Part shown: piece after piece, positions 51,433 to 64,000 of the stretch
Numbering within the stretch: the stretch's first letter is position 1
How the letters are laid out: each line of letters begins with the position of its first letter
Source: Gorsachius magnificus
Lineage: Eukaryota; Chordata; Aves; Pelecaniformes; Ardeidae
DNA length: 64,000 nt
Reading direction: 5' to 3'
Assembly: GCA_034008185.1 (NCBI GenBank)
Contig: CM067084.1
Coordinates: 67,490,612 to 67,554,611 of the forward strand
Made by a program: the position numbers and the translations under genes
The notes under the pieces: generated by a model
Told to the model about the DNA's origin: nothing
The model's database searches: none
What the model saw: only the letters and a program-made list of their open reading frames with translations

Positions 51433-51625
51433 ATCATAGAATCATAGAATGTTTTGGGTTGAAAGCGACCTTTAGAGGCCATCTAGTCCAACCTCCCCCA
51501 CAGTGAGCAAGGACGTCTTCAACCAGATCAGGTTGCTCAGAGCCCCATCCAACTTGGTCTTGAATGTTTCCAGGGATGGGACCTCCCTGGGCAACCCATT
51601 CCAGTGTTTCAAAAACACTGATAAA
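51433..51625 (-). mobile_element. CR1 LINE 3' end (avian type)
   Basis: The plus strand begins ATCATAGAATCATAGAATG, the reverse complement of the CR1 terminal octamer repeat. It continues 'GGTTGAAAGCGACC', 'CATCTAGTCCAACCTCCCCC', 'CAGGTTGCTCAGAGCCCCAT', 'CTTGAATGTTTCCAGGGATG' and 'GGGCAACCCATTCCAGTG'. This is a very good fit to avian CR1, so it is a fairly young, strongly 5'-truncated copy. It abuts the ancient CR1 fragment to the left with no visible gap. Confidence 0.95.
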
Positions 51626-54600
51626 AGAAAAAAAATTATAAAAGAATGATGCTTTCCTATTTTTTTCCTAAATGTTTTGCCTTCTTTGAAGCTGAAACAA
51701 CCTCCTCATGAGAAGCTGCGGGGGAAATGAAGAAGCCCCTGGCTAAGGACTGGCAAGGCATGAACACAGAGAAGAAATGGAGCAGAAAGTGGCAAAGAGG
51801 CAGGAGCTGCTGCCTGGTGGTGGATGAAGAACGGGTCTGACAGCATCAGGCTGAAGATCTGCCCTTTTCCCTCATCCCAGCTAAGTCAGCGAGTGGTTTA
51901 GCATTGATTTGAATGCAGCAGGATCTTACCTGCAGGCTCTGGTTTTGGCTCCAAACCCAGACATTACACTGCTCACATTTGTTAACCTCCTGGTAGTATT
52001 CACCATTTAAACAGGACTATCTCTGTCTGTCAGAGACACCTCCTCAAATTATACCCGATGTTCCTTATGCATAAGCTGAAACAAAAACTGAGTGGCGGCA
52101 TGGTATTTTCTCATGTTATTTTATTCCAAGGCCTCAGTTACATTATGCAAATACTGTTCCTGTTTCTAAACAAATACAGTCCTGCCCTCAGTCAGATTTC
52201 TGCACTGCAGTAGCCTGACTAATAAGTTGAAATATCAACAGAACTGATACTGGGATCTGAGTTAAAGGCTTGGATGTGACTTACACCAAGGTCTTGTTAA
52301 ACAAGTCTGATAATGAAAAGAATGTTAATTGAAGAGTGTCTGCTGGAAGAATATAATGATGTTTCAGTGTGAACAAACATCAAGCCCTGTATTTTATACA
52401 CTGATTTTTGAGATATCTAATCTACAAGAATGAGTCTTATTTCATTCTCCCATTTGAAGGACACAGGTTCATGATACTCTTTGAGAGACAATCTGACTTG
52501 ACAGAGAGAGGAACAAAAACCAGAGAGAAAGCACATGGCCATTTTAAATTACTTACACATTTCTAGAATAATTTTCCTGAAAAATATAATGTCCGAAAGG
52601 AAACACGCAGTCTGTGGTGTTGATGGAAAGGGCTTACTTGCACTCAGTTTGTGTAACTTGCATAACTCACTTATAGCTTTGCTTTTCGTGAATAGTGCTG
52701 TCACTCCAAAGTCATGTCAACAATAATGCCTTTACAGCAATCCATAACGTTGGGTGTTTTTCGTAGTACACACATGCAGTACGTGGAGCTCCTAACCAGA
52801 TAATAAACCATCGGACTAGAGACTAAATTCTATTTATCTTGCACCTTGACATCCTCCCATGCACTAATCCATTTCCACTGGGACTGTTTTTAACAATCTG
52901 ACCCTCCCAGCAATTAAAAACAGCTGCCATTTTTTTTAAACAAAACTGCCAGGAAAATATTTCTTGCTTTCCTCACAAACGTGGAATTCTGAGCCACCCT
53001 CCCACCCCTAAATTACATTGGACTGTTTCCCAGGCCATGTAATGTTCAGTCCTGGACTAATGACTGGTTTAGATTTCAATAACCCACAGTTTGTTAGGAC
53101 CAGAAATAGATTGTACCATGGTAGAGATGGGATTCCCCCTTTTCCAACAGGATATGGCTTTTTTTCGTTCTGCTAGGTTTGGTAGAATATAAAATACCAG
53201 AGTTTAAAAGTCAAAGTTATGTAGGTGATGGTTAATGCTTTAAAATATTTTGTATTGGGCTGCTGCCGACAGCTGCAACTGCAACTGAGGCCCCAGTGAA
53301 AAGCTGTTGCAGAAATGCACAGTCACAGACAGCCCTCACCACTGGCACCTTACGTTCAAAAGATGGAATGGGGAGAAGGGAGGACGAGTTGGTGAAATGA
53401 GTTAACTGTAGTCCTGCTAGAAGTTAGTGCTGAGCTGTGATTAAACTCTGTGTCTCAGCTCCTGATCTACTGTCCCAAACTTGTGAAGGCACCAACTCCC
53501 CAACTAAAAGTATTAGTTTCAACTATTCATTTTCCCAGTTGAAGCTGGGGCATGAGAATTTGCAGTCTTTAGGAGATATGGCTTTATAGGCACTGAGAAA
53601 AGTGACTCCAGCAAAGAGCTTAAAAAATCCTGCAGCGTGTGTAAACTAGCTTATTTGTGTGATGATGTAAAACACCTGCTGATGTAAAGTGGCCTGAAGA
53701 TTTTATTGCTGTTCCATGGTCAGCTTAACTCATGAAGTCAGACATACATGACTCGTGTGCTCATCTTATTCCCACCAGCACCCAACACTTCATTTGTCTG
53801 CTCTGTTAACATATGCAAAACCTCTCTATCGAAAAGATGTGACCACTGATATGTTTTTACAGTTAAAATTCACAGTGCGCCTGTCACCAGTATTGAACTG
53901 GTGCCTCCTACTGAAATGTGCCTGCCTTTGATTTAAATCATTCTCATACCAAATGATATGTCTACACTGTAGGCGCAACTTGGTTGAGAGGGCAGACAGC
54001 GGAACATCTCCCATGACAAGAAAAGAGGAGTAAAATGGTTGTTTAACCACTGTCAGTTGATGAAAAACTATCAAATTTTATTTTTCAGTAAATCATGGGT
54101 GTTTTCCTCATAAAAGCAAGGGAGACAACAGGTTGCCTGGCCTACAAGGGGATCCTATATATACGATAGATGTGATTGGTACTGAAAGAAAGGCCTCCTG
54201 CTCTCCACCCTTTCACAGCTTTGGAAGGACAGATCTGAATGAATCTTTTCTATGTTCACCTCTGGCTATGCTGTTTAACTCAGAGTACAGAAAGCTACAG
54301 CATCTTAAAATATATAGGGAGTTGAGAGCATCTCTGCAAAGGTTGCAGTAAGTTCAACATAACGCAAAGGTGACCTTCAAACCACCTTTACGTAGAAGTC
54401 TTTGGCCTCTGCTTTTGGCATATCAGCTGCATCTGAAGATTTTCTTCAGCAAGTGGAAATGAGACCAGCTTCCAAAGACTATCAAATAACAGCGCAACTT
54501 TGCATGCAGATATTTCTCCTTCTTAAAAATTAATGTTTGTACCTAGCTACTTTTTGTTTCATGCTTACATGGCTTTGTTTTCAGCAAATCATTAAAAAAG

Positions 54601-55744
54601 TGATGACTTACTGCACTGCTTTTTAAAATCTATTCACAAACCACAATCGCTTACAGGAAATGGAATGTTTACTTGAGTTTATTATACAAGGGTCTGGATA
54701 TGAGCTGTGGGATTTTTACACCTCATAGCAACGGTATTACAATTTATTTACATCTTCATGTTGGCAGCTGCACAAACTCTTATGAAATAGGACAATCACA
54801 CCTTAGGGAACAGTAATTATAGGCAAAGGTATAAATAGTATAAAGAACTACACGCATTTGGCACTTAAGTTGAAGAGAATAGAAACTATTCTGGCAAATC
54901 TTCAAAAACACAGTCTCTTGTTCATTATGAGGGCATGAACTAATTAAACCTAGCTTGTCAGAATCAGCTGCATGAATAAATTCTAGTCAGCTCTGGCACA
55001 GTCATGCTCCAAACCCACGAAGAGCAAAGTTGTTTTAGTGATGTCATAATTTGGACGTTTGGAGTATGATATCACTTTTGACAGAATTAATGCAGAATTA
55101 GTACCATATGTATAAGCATTAATAAGTATTGAATTGAACACCCAGTGATAAGTCTGTGTCGGTTTCCAAAGTAACAGCCTGTTTTTTTCTTCATAACGCT
55201 TACATTAATGTAGTATCAGAAGGCAAATTTAAAATACATTTCAACACTTTTATAAGAAAGCATTTATGTTTTACATCTCTGCCTCTATTTCAAAAGCTGT
55301 TTGCATAAGAAAAGCAATTAAACTTCAGTGCTACATTTTTAATAGTGACAAAATCGGTGTTGTAAGAGAAGAATTTTAAGGCAGTTGTAAACTTAAAAGA
55401 AATTGTCACCATTTGATAGCTGGAAGGAGATTTCCTCTGAGAATCAGTTGCTCCATTTATAAATCATTTGGTCTTTTTATACAATCAATCCTGAAGTTAA
55501 AATGTTGTTGCATTTAGCAACTTCTTCCTAGTTACTGTCAGTGACCAGGTGTTACTCTTTCCCAAATGCTTTGGCTGACTCCCATCTCCTTCCTTTCCCA
55601 GCCTTGATATATTAAATTCTCTCACTCTTATCCATGATGCTTCTTAGGGTCTTCCTCCAGTTTTCCTTCCCCTCAGGATATAGCTATATTTTGAGGATTT
55701 ACAGCTGAAACAGCGATTCCACCTTCGCCTTCAGATGTAAGGGT
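51626..55744. other. Unique AT-rich non-coding stretch
   Basis: No gene was recognised. A few short strings recall old amniote repeats ('CACCAACTCCCCAACT' near 53492, 'ATGTCTACACTGTAGGCGC' near 53957), too weak to call. The AT-rich, simple-repeat-free part at 54640-55400 looks like possible conserved non-coding sequence. Confidence 0.55.
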
Positions 55745-56505
55745 GAGTTAAAGAGCTAGAGAACAGAGATTGAGTAGGGATATGGCAAAGTTTGTCGATG
55801 GAGCTAAATGTAAGAAGTAAAAACAAAAGTTGACCTTGGGGTGAGAGAATCTCTCTTGATACTGAGTATATTGTAATGAACTCAGAAAGGAAACTTAACA
55901 CTGACAAATGCGAAGAGTTGCATGTGAGGAAAGAGCCTCTGTTCTACATTCATACTGGAGGGATTTGAACTAAGTGTTAAAAAGAAGAAAAACATTATGA
56001 GTTATAAGGGTATGAAAAAGTCAGCTGCATATTTAGCAGTAATAGGAAGAGTAAATAAAATATTAGGAATTAGTAAGAAAAAGTAGAGAAGCAAAGAGGA
56101 ACTCTCCTTTTGCCCATATGCATCCCTGGTCTTCTCAATGAGGATGTAGAAGAAATGTTAAAGATAGGGGGAATGACAACGTGGATGATGAAAAATAAGG
56201 AATAGTTTCCATGTGAAGAATAGTTTAGACTAGCACCCCTCAGCCTAGAAAAGAGGCAGCTGAAGGAAGTGTAGTACAATGATTGCTGACAAAGACAATC
56301 TCAACTGAGAATACTGCTGGACCACTCTCACAATACAAGAAATAGATATTATCATATAGTAGTCTCATACATCAGGTTCAAAACAAATAGGGGAGGAATA
56401 ATTTAAATTCCATTTTTTGTGTAATTTAACTATAGAATTCATTGCCATGGTCTAGGTGTGGCAGAAAACAATTACACAAATAATGATACAAACTGGATTT
56501 GGGTC
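55745..56505 (+). mobile_element. Ancient CR1 LINE fragment, RT to 3' end
   Basis: It is colinear with the second half of turtle/crocodile-type CR1 ORF2. At about 55785 the reverse-transcriptase catalytic region survives as 'GGCAAAGTTTGTCGATGGAG', where the family's FADD reads as FVDG, so the active site is lost. It is followed by 'AACACTGACAAATGCGAAGA', 'AAAATATTAGGAATTAGTAA', 'CCTCAGCCTAGAAAAGAGGC', 'CACAATACAAGAAATAG', 'CAGGTTCAAAACAAATAG' and 'GAATTCATTGCCATGG' in consensus order. Numerous stops show a very old copy. The right end is unclear. Confidence 0.8.
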
Positions 56506-58748
56506 TTACCTAGCCAGCCTGTCCATATGCAGAATGCTACAGTGACAGCAAATGGTCCTGTTGATGGTCTTGTTTTGTGTCTGTCTGTAAGTTGTTGTTC
56601 AGGCTCTTCTGACATGTAGCTACTCCTGACAAAGAAGGGAATTTGAGATCGGTATGCCTCCTACTTATTAGTGTGCTGAACACCTCTTCAACGTGCCTGA
56701 GAAAGGGACATGGCCAGGAGCAGACAGAAGGACAAACTTTGAGTGAAATGGCTTTTTGGTGATTGGGCAACAAGCAGGTTTATCCTATGCAATGGGTTTG
56801 TTCTGTTTAAGCACTAAGATGGGGATGGATTCAGAGCTGATTTACTGACAGCCAACCTCTCCTATATCATCCTGCACTGCTAGAAATACAGCATTTCCCC
56901 TTCTGATCACAACCAGAATCACAGCTCAAACAAAGTCGCATGATGGTCTAAAAGTATTTATTCTCTCTCTCAGCTGAGCACTTATTGCCAGTGGTCCTGT
57001 TCAGTGCTAATTTTCTTTATGGAAGCTTTTGTAGTTGTCCATGGATTTGTAATGGGTGCAGTATGTTCTGGAGAAATATTTGGTTTGGTTTTAAGAAAAG
57101 ATCATCACAAATGAAGGCAAAATAAGGAGAAGATCTCATTTCCCCCTCCACTTTCTTGCTGATGATTAAAAAGCAAACTGAAGTAAAATCTATTTTCAGC
57201 TTTCCTTAATACATCTCCCAATTTTGACTCCTTTCCAAGCTCTGTAGTTTTAAACAAAGAACAAGTAATGATCTCAAAAGCAAACCAGTGTTCGTTGCAC
57301 TTGCACCTGCCTTGGATTCCACCCTCTTGTTTTCATATTACCCCTCCGGGTTTCTGATAAATTCATAATACGTTCCAGGCTACCTTTTCATCGTATACCC
57401 ACAAAAACACAGATCCACATGGGAGGTTTCAAAGAAGGCATTAATGTGCAGAATTCCTTTATTCCTTAAGTAAGAAAAGCAAACTATCATTTACATGAAA
57501 TCAGAGCATCAAAGGGGAAAGGAGAAAGACTTAATTATACAGTAGGTGCACATTAGTTGCATCTAGTGGAAGAATTTTGCTTTAGTTCAATCTTAAAGAT
57601 TTTAGGTGCTGTAATATGCAAGGAAAATAGACAAGGACAGTGAGGAACAAGCATGGTTTTTCTATGTCAGCAACACCAAACCAAACTCTTATTTCTGTAG
57701 TCCATCAGACACTGATTCACTCTAAGGAATTTAATTAATACTATTTTAAACTATAGCCTGGAGCCCCTGTCTTAGTTTATGTACTTTAGAACTCAATGTT
57801 AACCACAAAACCTGCAGGTCCTTCCACTTCTAGTGATATAGATGTGTTTGATCAAGTGTCTAATATTCTGAGTGACTTTTTTCTTCATTGCATAGCACTT
57901 CTCCCAAGCATAAACACCAATATGACTGCAATTTTCACATTTCTAGTTCCCTTGGTATGGTGGTTTCCACACCAAAATTTTCAGAAGTCCCTTTTCTTTT
58001 TCTCCTGGGGATATTCCCTAGATGGGAAGTTTTTTGCAAAGAGGAATGTTTTACATTTTGCTCTTAAACTAGCAGAGTCTGAACTTGGTTTGCCTTGGGG
58101 AAAGTAATGGGATGGTCAGAGCTACATGTGAAAACATTGCAAGTATCAGTATCTGTGGGTGAAACATGGCCTCAATGAAGAAAAAAATCTGCACTCTTTA
58201 TTGGGTTAAGAATGACCACGAACAGAGAAAAACAGGAAGGTCTTGAGGTAGCCAGGCCACTGCAGTATGTTTCACAGAATAAGAGCAAGATCGAATGGCT
58301 CGATTTCTGTGTTCATCAGCCACGAATCTGCGTGTCAGAGGGAGAGGGGACTTAATTCTTTTTTGGAGACATAGCCCTACTGACTCGCATTGCAATGAAA
58401 TGTAACTGTATATTTCCCCACAGGGTTGGTAACTGAAAGACAGACCAGTCTGGATTTTTAAACATGATATTCAAATATGACTTTCATATATTTGGTATGT
58501 CTTCCCATTTGTGGCTATAAAGTCCAGACTCATTTTCCACTTGGGCTTTACTTAACAAACTCTTCTTGTGTGTTTCTTATTCTGTTTTTAGATTGTTGGA
58601 ACTAATTCTTCCCTGAACTTCCACTAAAATCAACCTGTCAAAAAGGTATTGTTAGACTTGAGGGACCTGGCTGAAATATCCGGGTTTAAATACGGCTGGC
58701 TTAATTTGCATTGAGCATTATGATGGTTGAGTGCTCTCCCACCCTCTG
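56506..58748. other. Unique AT-rich non-coding stretch
   Basis: No gene or repeat was recognised. The longest frame (103 codons, 57796-58107, plus) has no recognisable motif. Confidence 0.6.
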
Positions 58749-58766
58749 CAAACACACACACACACG
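58749..58766. repeat. (CA)n microsatellite
   Basis: A run of about eight to nine CA units ending in CGC. Confidence 0.85.
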
Positions 58767-58899
58767 CATTCCAACACATGATACCAAACTACTGAATTTG
58801 GTTATTACATGTGGGGTTGTACGCTTTCATGTTAGGCTTACATCAGAACATTACAATCTTCCAGATGTTCATATACAAATCAAGGAGGTGGCAGTGACC
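58767..58899. other. Unique non-coding DNA
   Basis: Nothing was recognised between the CA microsatellite and the repeat fragment that follows. Confidence 0.5.
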
Positions 58900-58950
58900 A
58901 TGGGGTTTTATCCTGGTCCCACTGAAGTCACCTGGAAATTTGCCATAAGC
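58900..58950. repeat. Old palindromic interspersed repeat fragment
   Basis: 'GGGGTTTTATCCTGGTCCCA' followed by 'CTGAAGTCACCTGGAAATTT' resembles the same near-palindromic repeat type as 48158-48225, with its usual CCTGGCCCCA-TTGAAGTCA arm. It is short and diverged. Confidence 0.45.
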
Positions 58951-59643
58951 ATAATCAGCAGTATTAGACCCCTGGTAAGGAAGGTAAGATCAGTGTGAAT
59001 GCATAATAATGCTAATTATCATAATTAAAACTCAGACTAGTGTTCAGTGCTTCAGCAACATAAGCAACAGGTAATCCAAGATTTCGCTTTCCCAGGGAAA
59101 TAAAATATTTTTCCTGGCCTCATATGATATTCTTGCACACTTTTTACAATGTCTCATGTATTTTAGCAGATTTTTCTAAGAGGCCTGTCTTTTTTATGAT
59201 CCTTTTGATGTGATTTGTTTAAAATGTGTACTTTTAATGGGTTTAATATGCCTAGAGAATCTGAAAGGCACCAGCAGGGAAAAAAGTCTAAACAGATAAA
59301 TAAAGAATACAAATACAGACAGTACATGGTTTTCCTCAATGTCAGTCCACCCGTGTTAATAAGGGAGCTTTGAAGAGACCATGTAACCTTCTTCTGACCT
59401 TTAAAAGAGAGATGCCCAAACTTTGCTTAGGTTGAGAATCATACATTACTTCAGATGAGTAAATCAACATCTTGGGTAATGAATTTGAGCTGCATTTTAT
59501 TTCAAGTTAGATTTCCAGTTTAGGTCTATTTAGGATTTCCAGACCTTTTGATACATAACAGCTCGTTATAGATGTTATGAGAGTTCTGCTGGATATTTCC
59601 ATCTTTAAGAGGAAAATAATTCCAAGACTGAGGGAAAAAATGT

Positions 59644-59860
59644 TAAGTACAATGTAGGAACATAGACCTACATAACAGAAGGCTGGCACGGACATCAAGC
59701 ATCCAGTCCCCTAGGTACTAAGTAACCATAAAAATCCCACTCCTGAATTGGTTAAACATCTTAAGAAAAGTCTTTACTGCAAATGCTGTCTGTGTTGCAA
59801 GGCTGCTCCAGATCCTCCTCTGACACATAGAGTCTGTCTTCTAATTTCCAGCTTAAATGA
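59644..59860 (-). mobile_element. Old CR1 LINE 3' fragment
   Basis: The plus strand reads 'AGGAACATAGACCTACATAA', 'GGCTGGCACGGACATCAAGC' and 'ATCCAGTCCCCTAGG'. After a diverged spacer come 'GGTTAAACATCTTAAG' and 'CTAATTTCCAGCTTAAATGA'. These follow the reverse complement of a CR1 3' UTR and end of ORF2. The octamer repeat is decayed. The first ~80 bases are the most convincing and the right end is a guess. Confidence 0.55.
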
Positions 59861-62800
59861 GCTGGTTAATAACTTTTTTTTTCTTGGGCTGGTATTTAGT
59901 TTAAATACGTCTTCAGCTGCTTTGGTGTTTACATCTCGTAGACTAGGAAATATCAGTTCATCATGGGGCACTGGTGTAGATCGACTGTTTTAAGAACACA
60001 GGCAGAAGGGGGGGCCTATGTTCCTCTTTTAGAAATGTGTTGCGAGAGAAAGAAATGGGAGGAGGTCTTTTCAGATGCAGTTAGGGAATAGATACACTGG
60101 AGGAAAAGGGATTTTTTTTCTCATTAACTGCACAAAAAAAGCCATCCACCTGTGTTTGGCCAGATTATTGCAAAATGTTTGTATTTGTAGTGAGACGTTC
60201 ATACGTGGATGAACACCTGTTACTTTGTGTTGGTGTCTCTTGGTTTGTTCTATTTCTCTTTTTCAGGGATTGTAATTTTTTAATGATTCTCTCAAATGTT
60301 GTTCTTGGTTGTTAGTTTGGTTTTTAATTGCCTTTGAGTGTTGTGTCAACCCAGCTGTCTTCTGTGTGATCAGACACAATCTGAAATGTGCATTCTGCCC
60401 TTAGAGAAGCCTATAGCAACCGTAGCTTCAGGGTGCTCTTTTATACTCATCCCAGAATGATGACAGAGCTTGAACTTGCCTGAGATATTATTCAATGTAC
60501 AGATTTCAGGCCACAGGAACTATCAGTAGCCCTTCCATGCTTAAAATATATCAAAACACAGCACAATAATCTAATTTCTTTACCAAAAAGTAATTTTTTT
60601 TTGATTGGTTACTAATACAAATTCTTCATCTTCTTTGCTCCTGGTATAAACCAAGGGATTTTTACGATGGCACCTTTCTTCTTTTCAACATGTTGTTAAA
60701 AATAAAAAGAGGGTTTTTTTAATTCTTTGCAGTGCAGCTGTAGGTTGGTTGAAGACAAAAGATGGTGAAGTAGTAATTAAGCATGTCATTATAATCAGAA
60801 CAGCCCCTATGTCACAGAAGGATTTCTCACATCACATTACATCACCACTTACGGAATCACAGCCTCTTGTTTAGGTGCCTTTTAGTGACAAAGAAAAACA
60901 ATTCCTCCACAAACAAAAACGTCCTGTTAACAGCTGAAGTCACAACTCAGTTTGCCACTTGGCTGGGATACACATTCCATCTGGAGCTCTATCAAGACAG
61001 TGCAGGGAGGTCTGGCAGCTGAATAATGAACTCTAAGTAAATAGGTCATTACAACACATTGTTTCTGTGTTACTGGATTTCCACAATATGTCAGATTGGT
61101 TATGAGCTTGCAGCCTGGATTCTCATCTCTCTAAGTGGGTTGACTTTACCTCAAAAACTCTCTTACTCAGAAAACTTCTAGGGTTTACCTCTCCTAACTT
61201 TAGATAGAGGAGACGTCCATGTCTGAGCCATCAAGTCCACCCCAGTGTTCTTTTTTGAGCACTTCCCAACCAGGTATAATAATGCATGTATTAGCATGGA
61301 TTTAGATGTGTGCTTTCTTTAAGATGAAGAAAACTTGTACCCAAAACCCACTACTTAGATCACCAGAACTATAGTATTTAAAGGTGTGTAGACCTACTAG
61401 CATTTTCAGCTTCGCATACAGAAAACCATACAAGTGTTCTACTAACAAGTATTTCTTTAACACTTATATGTACTCTGAACTGGATCTAAAATATTAAACA
61501 CTGTTAAAACTCATCAGTACTTGTAAGCAATTCATCAAAGTTCCACTTCTGTTATTATTTTTATACACGTATGTGAAAGAAACATGCTTTTAACACCCAT
61601 TCAGCATGCTCATTATACTCTAGCTCATACTTTAGCTTGTACGCTTAAATCGTTCTTGCTCCTGGTCTTTCTTTGAGAAGTCATTTTGTAGTCTGCAGCA
61701 TGCTGTATATATCAACTGGATTTTTTCAGAACTCATGGCAGACAAATCTCTGGTTGTTACTTGTCAAAATTACAGTGAGAATTGTGCTTTGTCCACCTTT
61801 TGCTCTACCTGAATAAACTTTTTAAGAGACAGGATCGATTCCTTATCCCTCAGTTTGAATGACTGATACTTAGTCAGACTTTCTGAATCCCTGGACTGCA
61901 TCCTCAGTTCAGCCTCCTAATTAGCAGTCCCTCAGTCCCATTTGAGATGGACTTGGAATAAGCAGAAATCTGATCTGTCCCATTATTATTTTTGGCTGAT
62001 TTGCATTTGAAGCTACTTTGCATTTGAGAGTCATCCTTGCCAGTGTGCCTTGGTTCTGCTTTGGTGCTTTACACCTGTGGCTGCCAAAATGAAGTGGAAA
62101 GAGGCACACGCTGTCCTATAATAAATGATAAAGACTATAAATACAAGAGACTCAAACTAGTTAAATACATGGGACACCAACCAGTTTTCCTTTAACCATG
62201 CTTTTAGCTTTTATTGCCTACATAAGGGTAATTACCAGGATTCTTCTATTTATTCCTGGAGCACTTTAATCAAGTTGCACTTCTCTAGAGACAAATATTT
62301 TGAACAAGACTATGCTCTCTCTTTCTGGAAAAAAAGACCAATATAAATTATGAAAGTTACAATACCCCATCTGCAGCAAGAGATGTACAGACAGACAGCC
62401 ATGTGCTGGACTAAATCCCACATAGATATAAACTCTATGAGGCCTATGAAGTCCTCAGTCATGAAGCATTTATGACTGGACATTTGGATTTTTGGGGTTT
62501 TTTTTACACACTGCTTGTAAGACGTTTTCTCATGCTATCTCTTCTACAGTGAGCCCTTCCCTCTCTGTATTTATCTGTTTCTTCACCACTGTTCTCTTGG
62601 AGGAAAATCTGAGCCTGGATTTTTATTTTATTTCCACTTAAATCCTTGAAATGTGGAATTCTTTACTTCAGGGGTTTAAACTAGACCCTCAAGGCTACCT
62701 TGGCAGGCTTCTGTGGTTTTAGAGGATAGGTTTGTCTGTTTTGTTTAAGAAGGTATTGCAAGCAATGGCTCTTCAGAACTTTAAGCATGCAGTAAAAAAA

Positions 62801-64000
62801 TAGAGATGACTAATAGCTATTTAGCAAGTAATGATGGCTTAGCAATATTTACCACTCCGATTTAGCCTCTCTGGCTCCATTACTTAGGATATTTTCCTGA
62901 ATTAGATTTGCCTCAGTTCTATAGCCAGCAGCTGTCCGCAGGAAAATAAAAAAATGTCCCGAATCCTCCAGAAATAATGATTTCATATTTCTAATAGGTT
63001 CCTTTAACTGCACAATCAAAATGGTCTCTTGTGCCCTCTAGCATGTAGTATGTTGTAATAAAAAACTTCATGTCAAACAGCTAGAGAAATACAGGCAGAA
63101 TAAATTAAAACTTTTATCTTAATGGTTTTTCATGATGCTTCAGTTATGTCTATATTATAGTTGATCAATAGAAGGGGGAGAATGTATATTCTTCATCTGT
63201 GGAGTTTTGCGCTGGAGCTAAAGTCGATAAACACATTGGGCCTATCTGAATGAGGATGTTCATTTAAAGCCTGTGTCCACTTCCCACTCCCAAACCAATT
63301 CTGCTGATGTTCCATTTGTGTCTAAGTGTCACAATATTTTGTTTCTAAATGGTTACGTTAGTTCATCTTGAGACCAGCTGTTCTAAAGGATTTAAAGGAA
63401 TACAAAGACGTGTATACTTAATATTTTTTAAGCGCTAATAAAGTTGGTGACCTAATATATTTAGCCTAAAATCACGAAACAAACTTGTTTCTGGTAACTT
63501 CAGTGGAGTTGTATGTCAGTCTGCAATACATTTTTCCCCACAGAAACTTTGCATTGCTATGATGCTTTAAGACATTTATTCCTATACATCACTTTTATTT
63601 TTCTTTGTGGGCAAAAAGAAATATTTGTCTCCTTTACTGTTTTAAGAGACATCAAAATATTTGCTAAAATTCTGCCAGTGCTGTTTGTGGCTTCTGAATC
63701 ATTAATTTGTTTATTAAAGCAGTTGGTTTTAATTTAATAGAGGTTTCTTAAGATCCAAATGTAAATTTTAAATGGAGTATAAACAAAGAAATGAACAAGC
63801 ATATCCTAACTCTTAAAGATCAAGTAGGATTTTTTTCTAAACTTTCATCCATATTATATGTAAGAAAGGACTATACCAGCTACCCATCAACATATCTCAT
63901 TTGTAGCAATGCAAAAAATTATCAGAACTACATTTCAATTATACAGGAATTGGTTCTTAAATTCTCTCATGTTCTCTCAAGCCACTACTAGTCAAAGCTA
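59861..64000. other. Unique AT-rich non-coding stretch
   Basis: No gene, RNA or confident repeat was recognised. Weak echoes of old amniote repeats occur near 62040-62090 ('GCTTTACACCTGTG') and 63485-63520 ('CTGGTAACTTCAGTGGAGTT'). Frames are below 85 codons. Confidence 0.55.

Noticed and set aside
52780..53540. Short strings recalling turtle-type palindromic repeats
   Set aside because: Matches are isolated words with no arm-to-arm structure.
1..64000. Bacterial or phage systems, CRISPR arrays, tRNA or rRNA genes
   Set aside because: No regularly spaced repeats, tRNA cloverleaf boxes, rRNA words or dense gene packing are visible. The repeats are those of a bird nuclear genome.

Overview
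This window is vertebrate nuclear DNA that carries no gene I can support. It is AT-rich and CpG-poor, and reading frames in all six frames end by chance (longest 139 codons). It shows no bacterial-style gene packing, operons, tRNA, rRNA or CRISPR array. The interspersed repeats point to a bird. There is a CR1 LINE 3' end with the avian terminal octamer repeat (2.78-3.12 kb), a second on the minus strand (51.43-51.63 kb), and a solo LTR of a type I associate with avian ERVL-like endogenous retroviruses (10.87-11.44 kb, minus). Beneath these lies an older amniote layer: MIR SINE remnants and CR1 copies of the kind abundant in turtles and crocodilians. All family assignments are from memory of consensus sequences, not from a search.

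Layout. 1-10.8 kb: unique sequence with TG microsatellites, one CR1 end, two MIRs, an unexplained GC-richer block (5.39-5.76 kb) and a 131-bp G/A-only tract flanked by a 10-bp inverted repeat (9.5-9.67 kb). 10.87-11.44 kb: solo LTR. 12.0-12.8 kb: a diverged ~100-bp sequence present twice in direct orientation about 600 bp apart. 12.8-33.8 kb: mostly unique AT-rich DNA. 33.3-36.4 kb: a MIR plus weak same-strand splice-like signals. 38.3-39.0 kb: two MIRs in opposite orientation around an AT-rich segment that looks like a possible enhancer. 42.8-45.6 kb: a second pair of similar ~110-bp sequences 2 kb apart, a perfect 11-bp-stem hairpin between them, and a GC-richer block. 48.1-51.6 kb: old repeats, including a long decayed CR1 with a younger CR1 abutting its edge. 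55.7-56.5 kb: the 3' part of an old CR1, colinear with the earlier piece. 58.7-59.9 kb: more old repeat debris. The rest is unique non-coding DNA.

Nothing here works together as a pathway. The best reading is an intergenic or long-intronic stretch whose recognisable content is layers of transposable-element fossils, two unexplained local duplications, and possible regulatory sequence. I did not find a new biological system. The items most worth checking are the two repeat pairs, the 43.3-kb hairpin, the bracketed purine tract and the possible exons at 33.6-36.4 kb.
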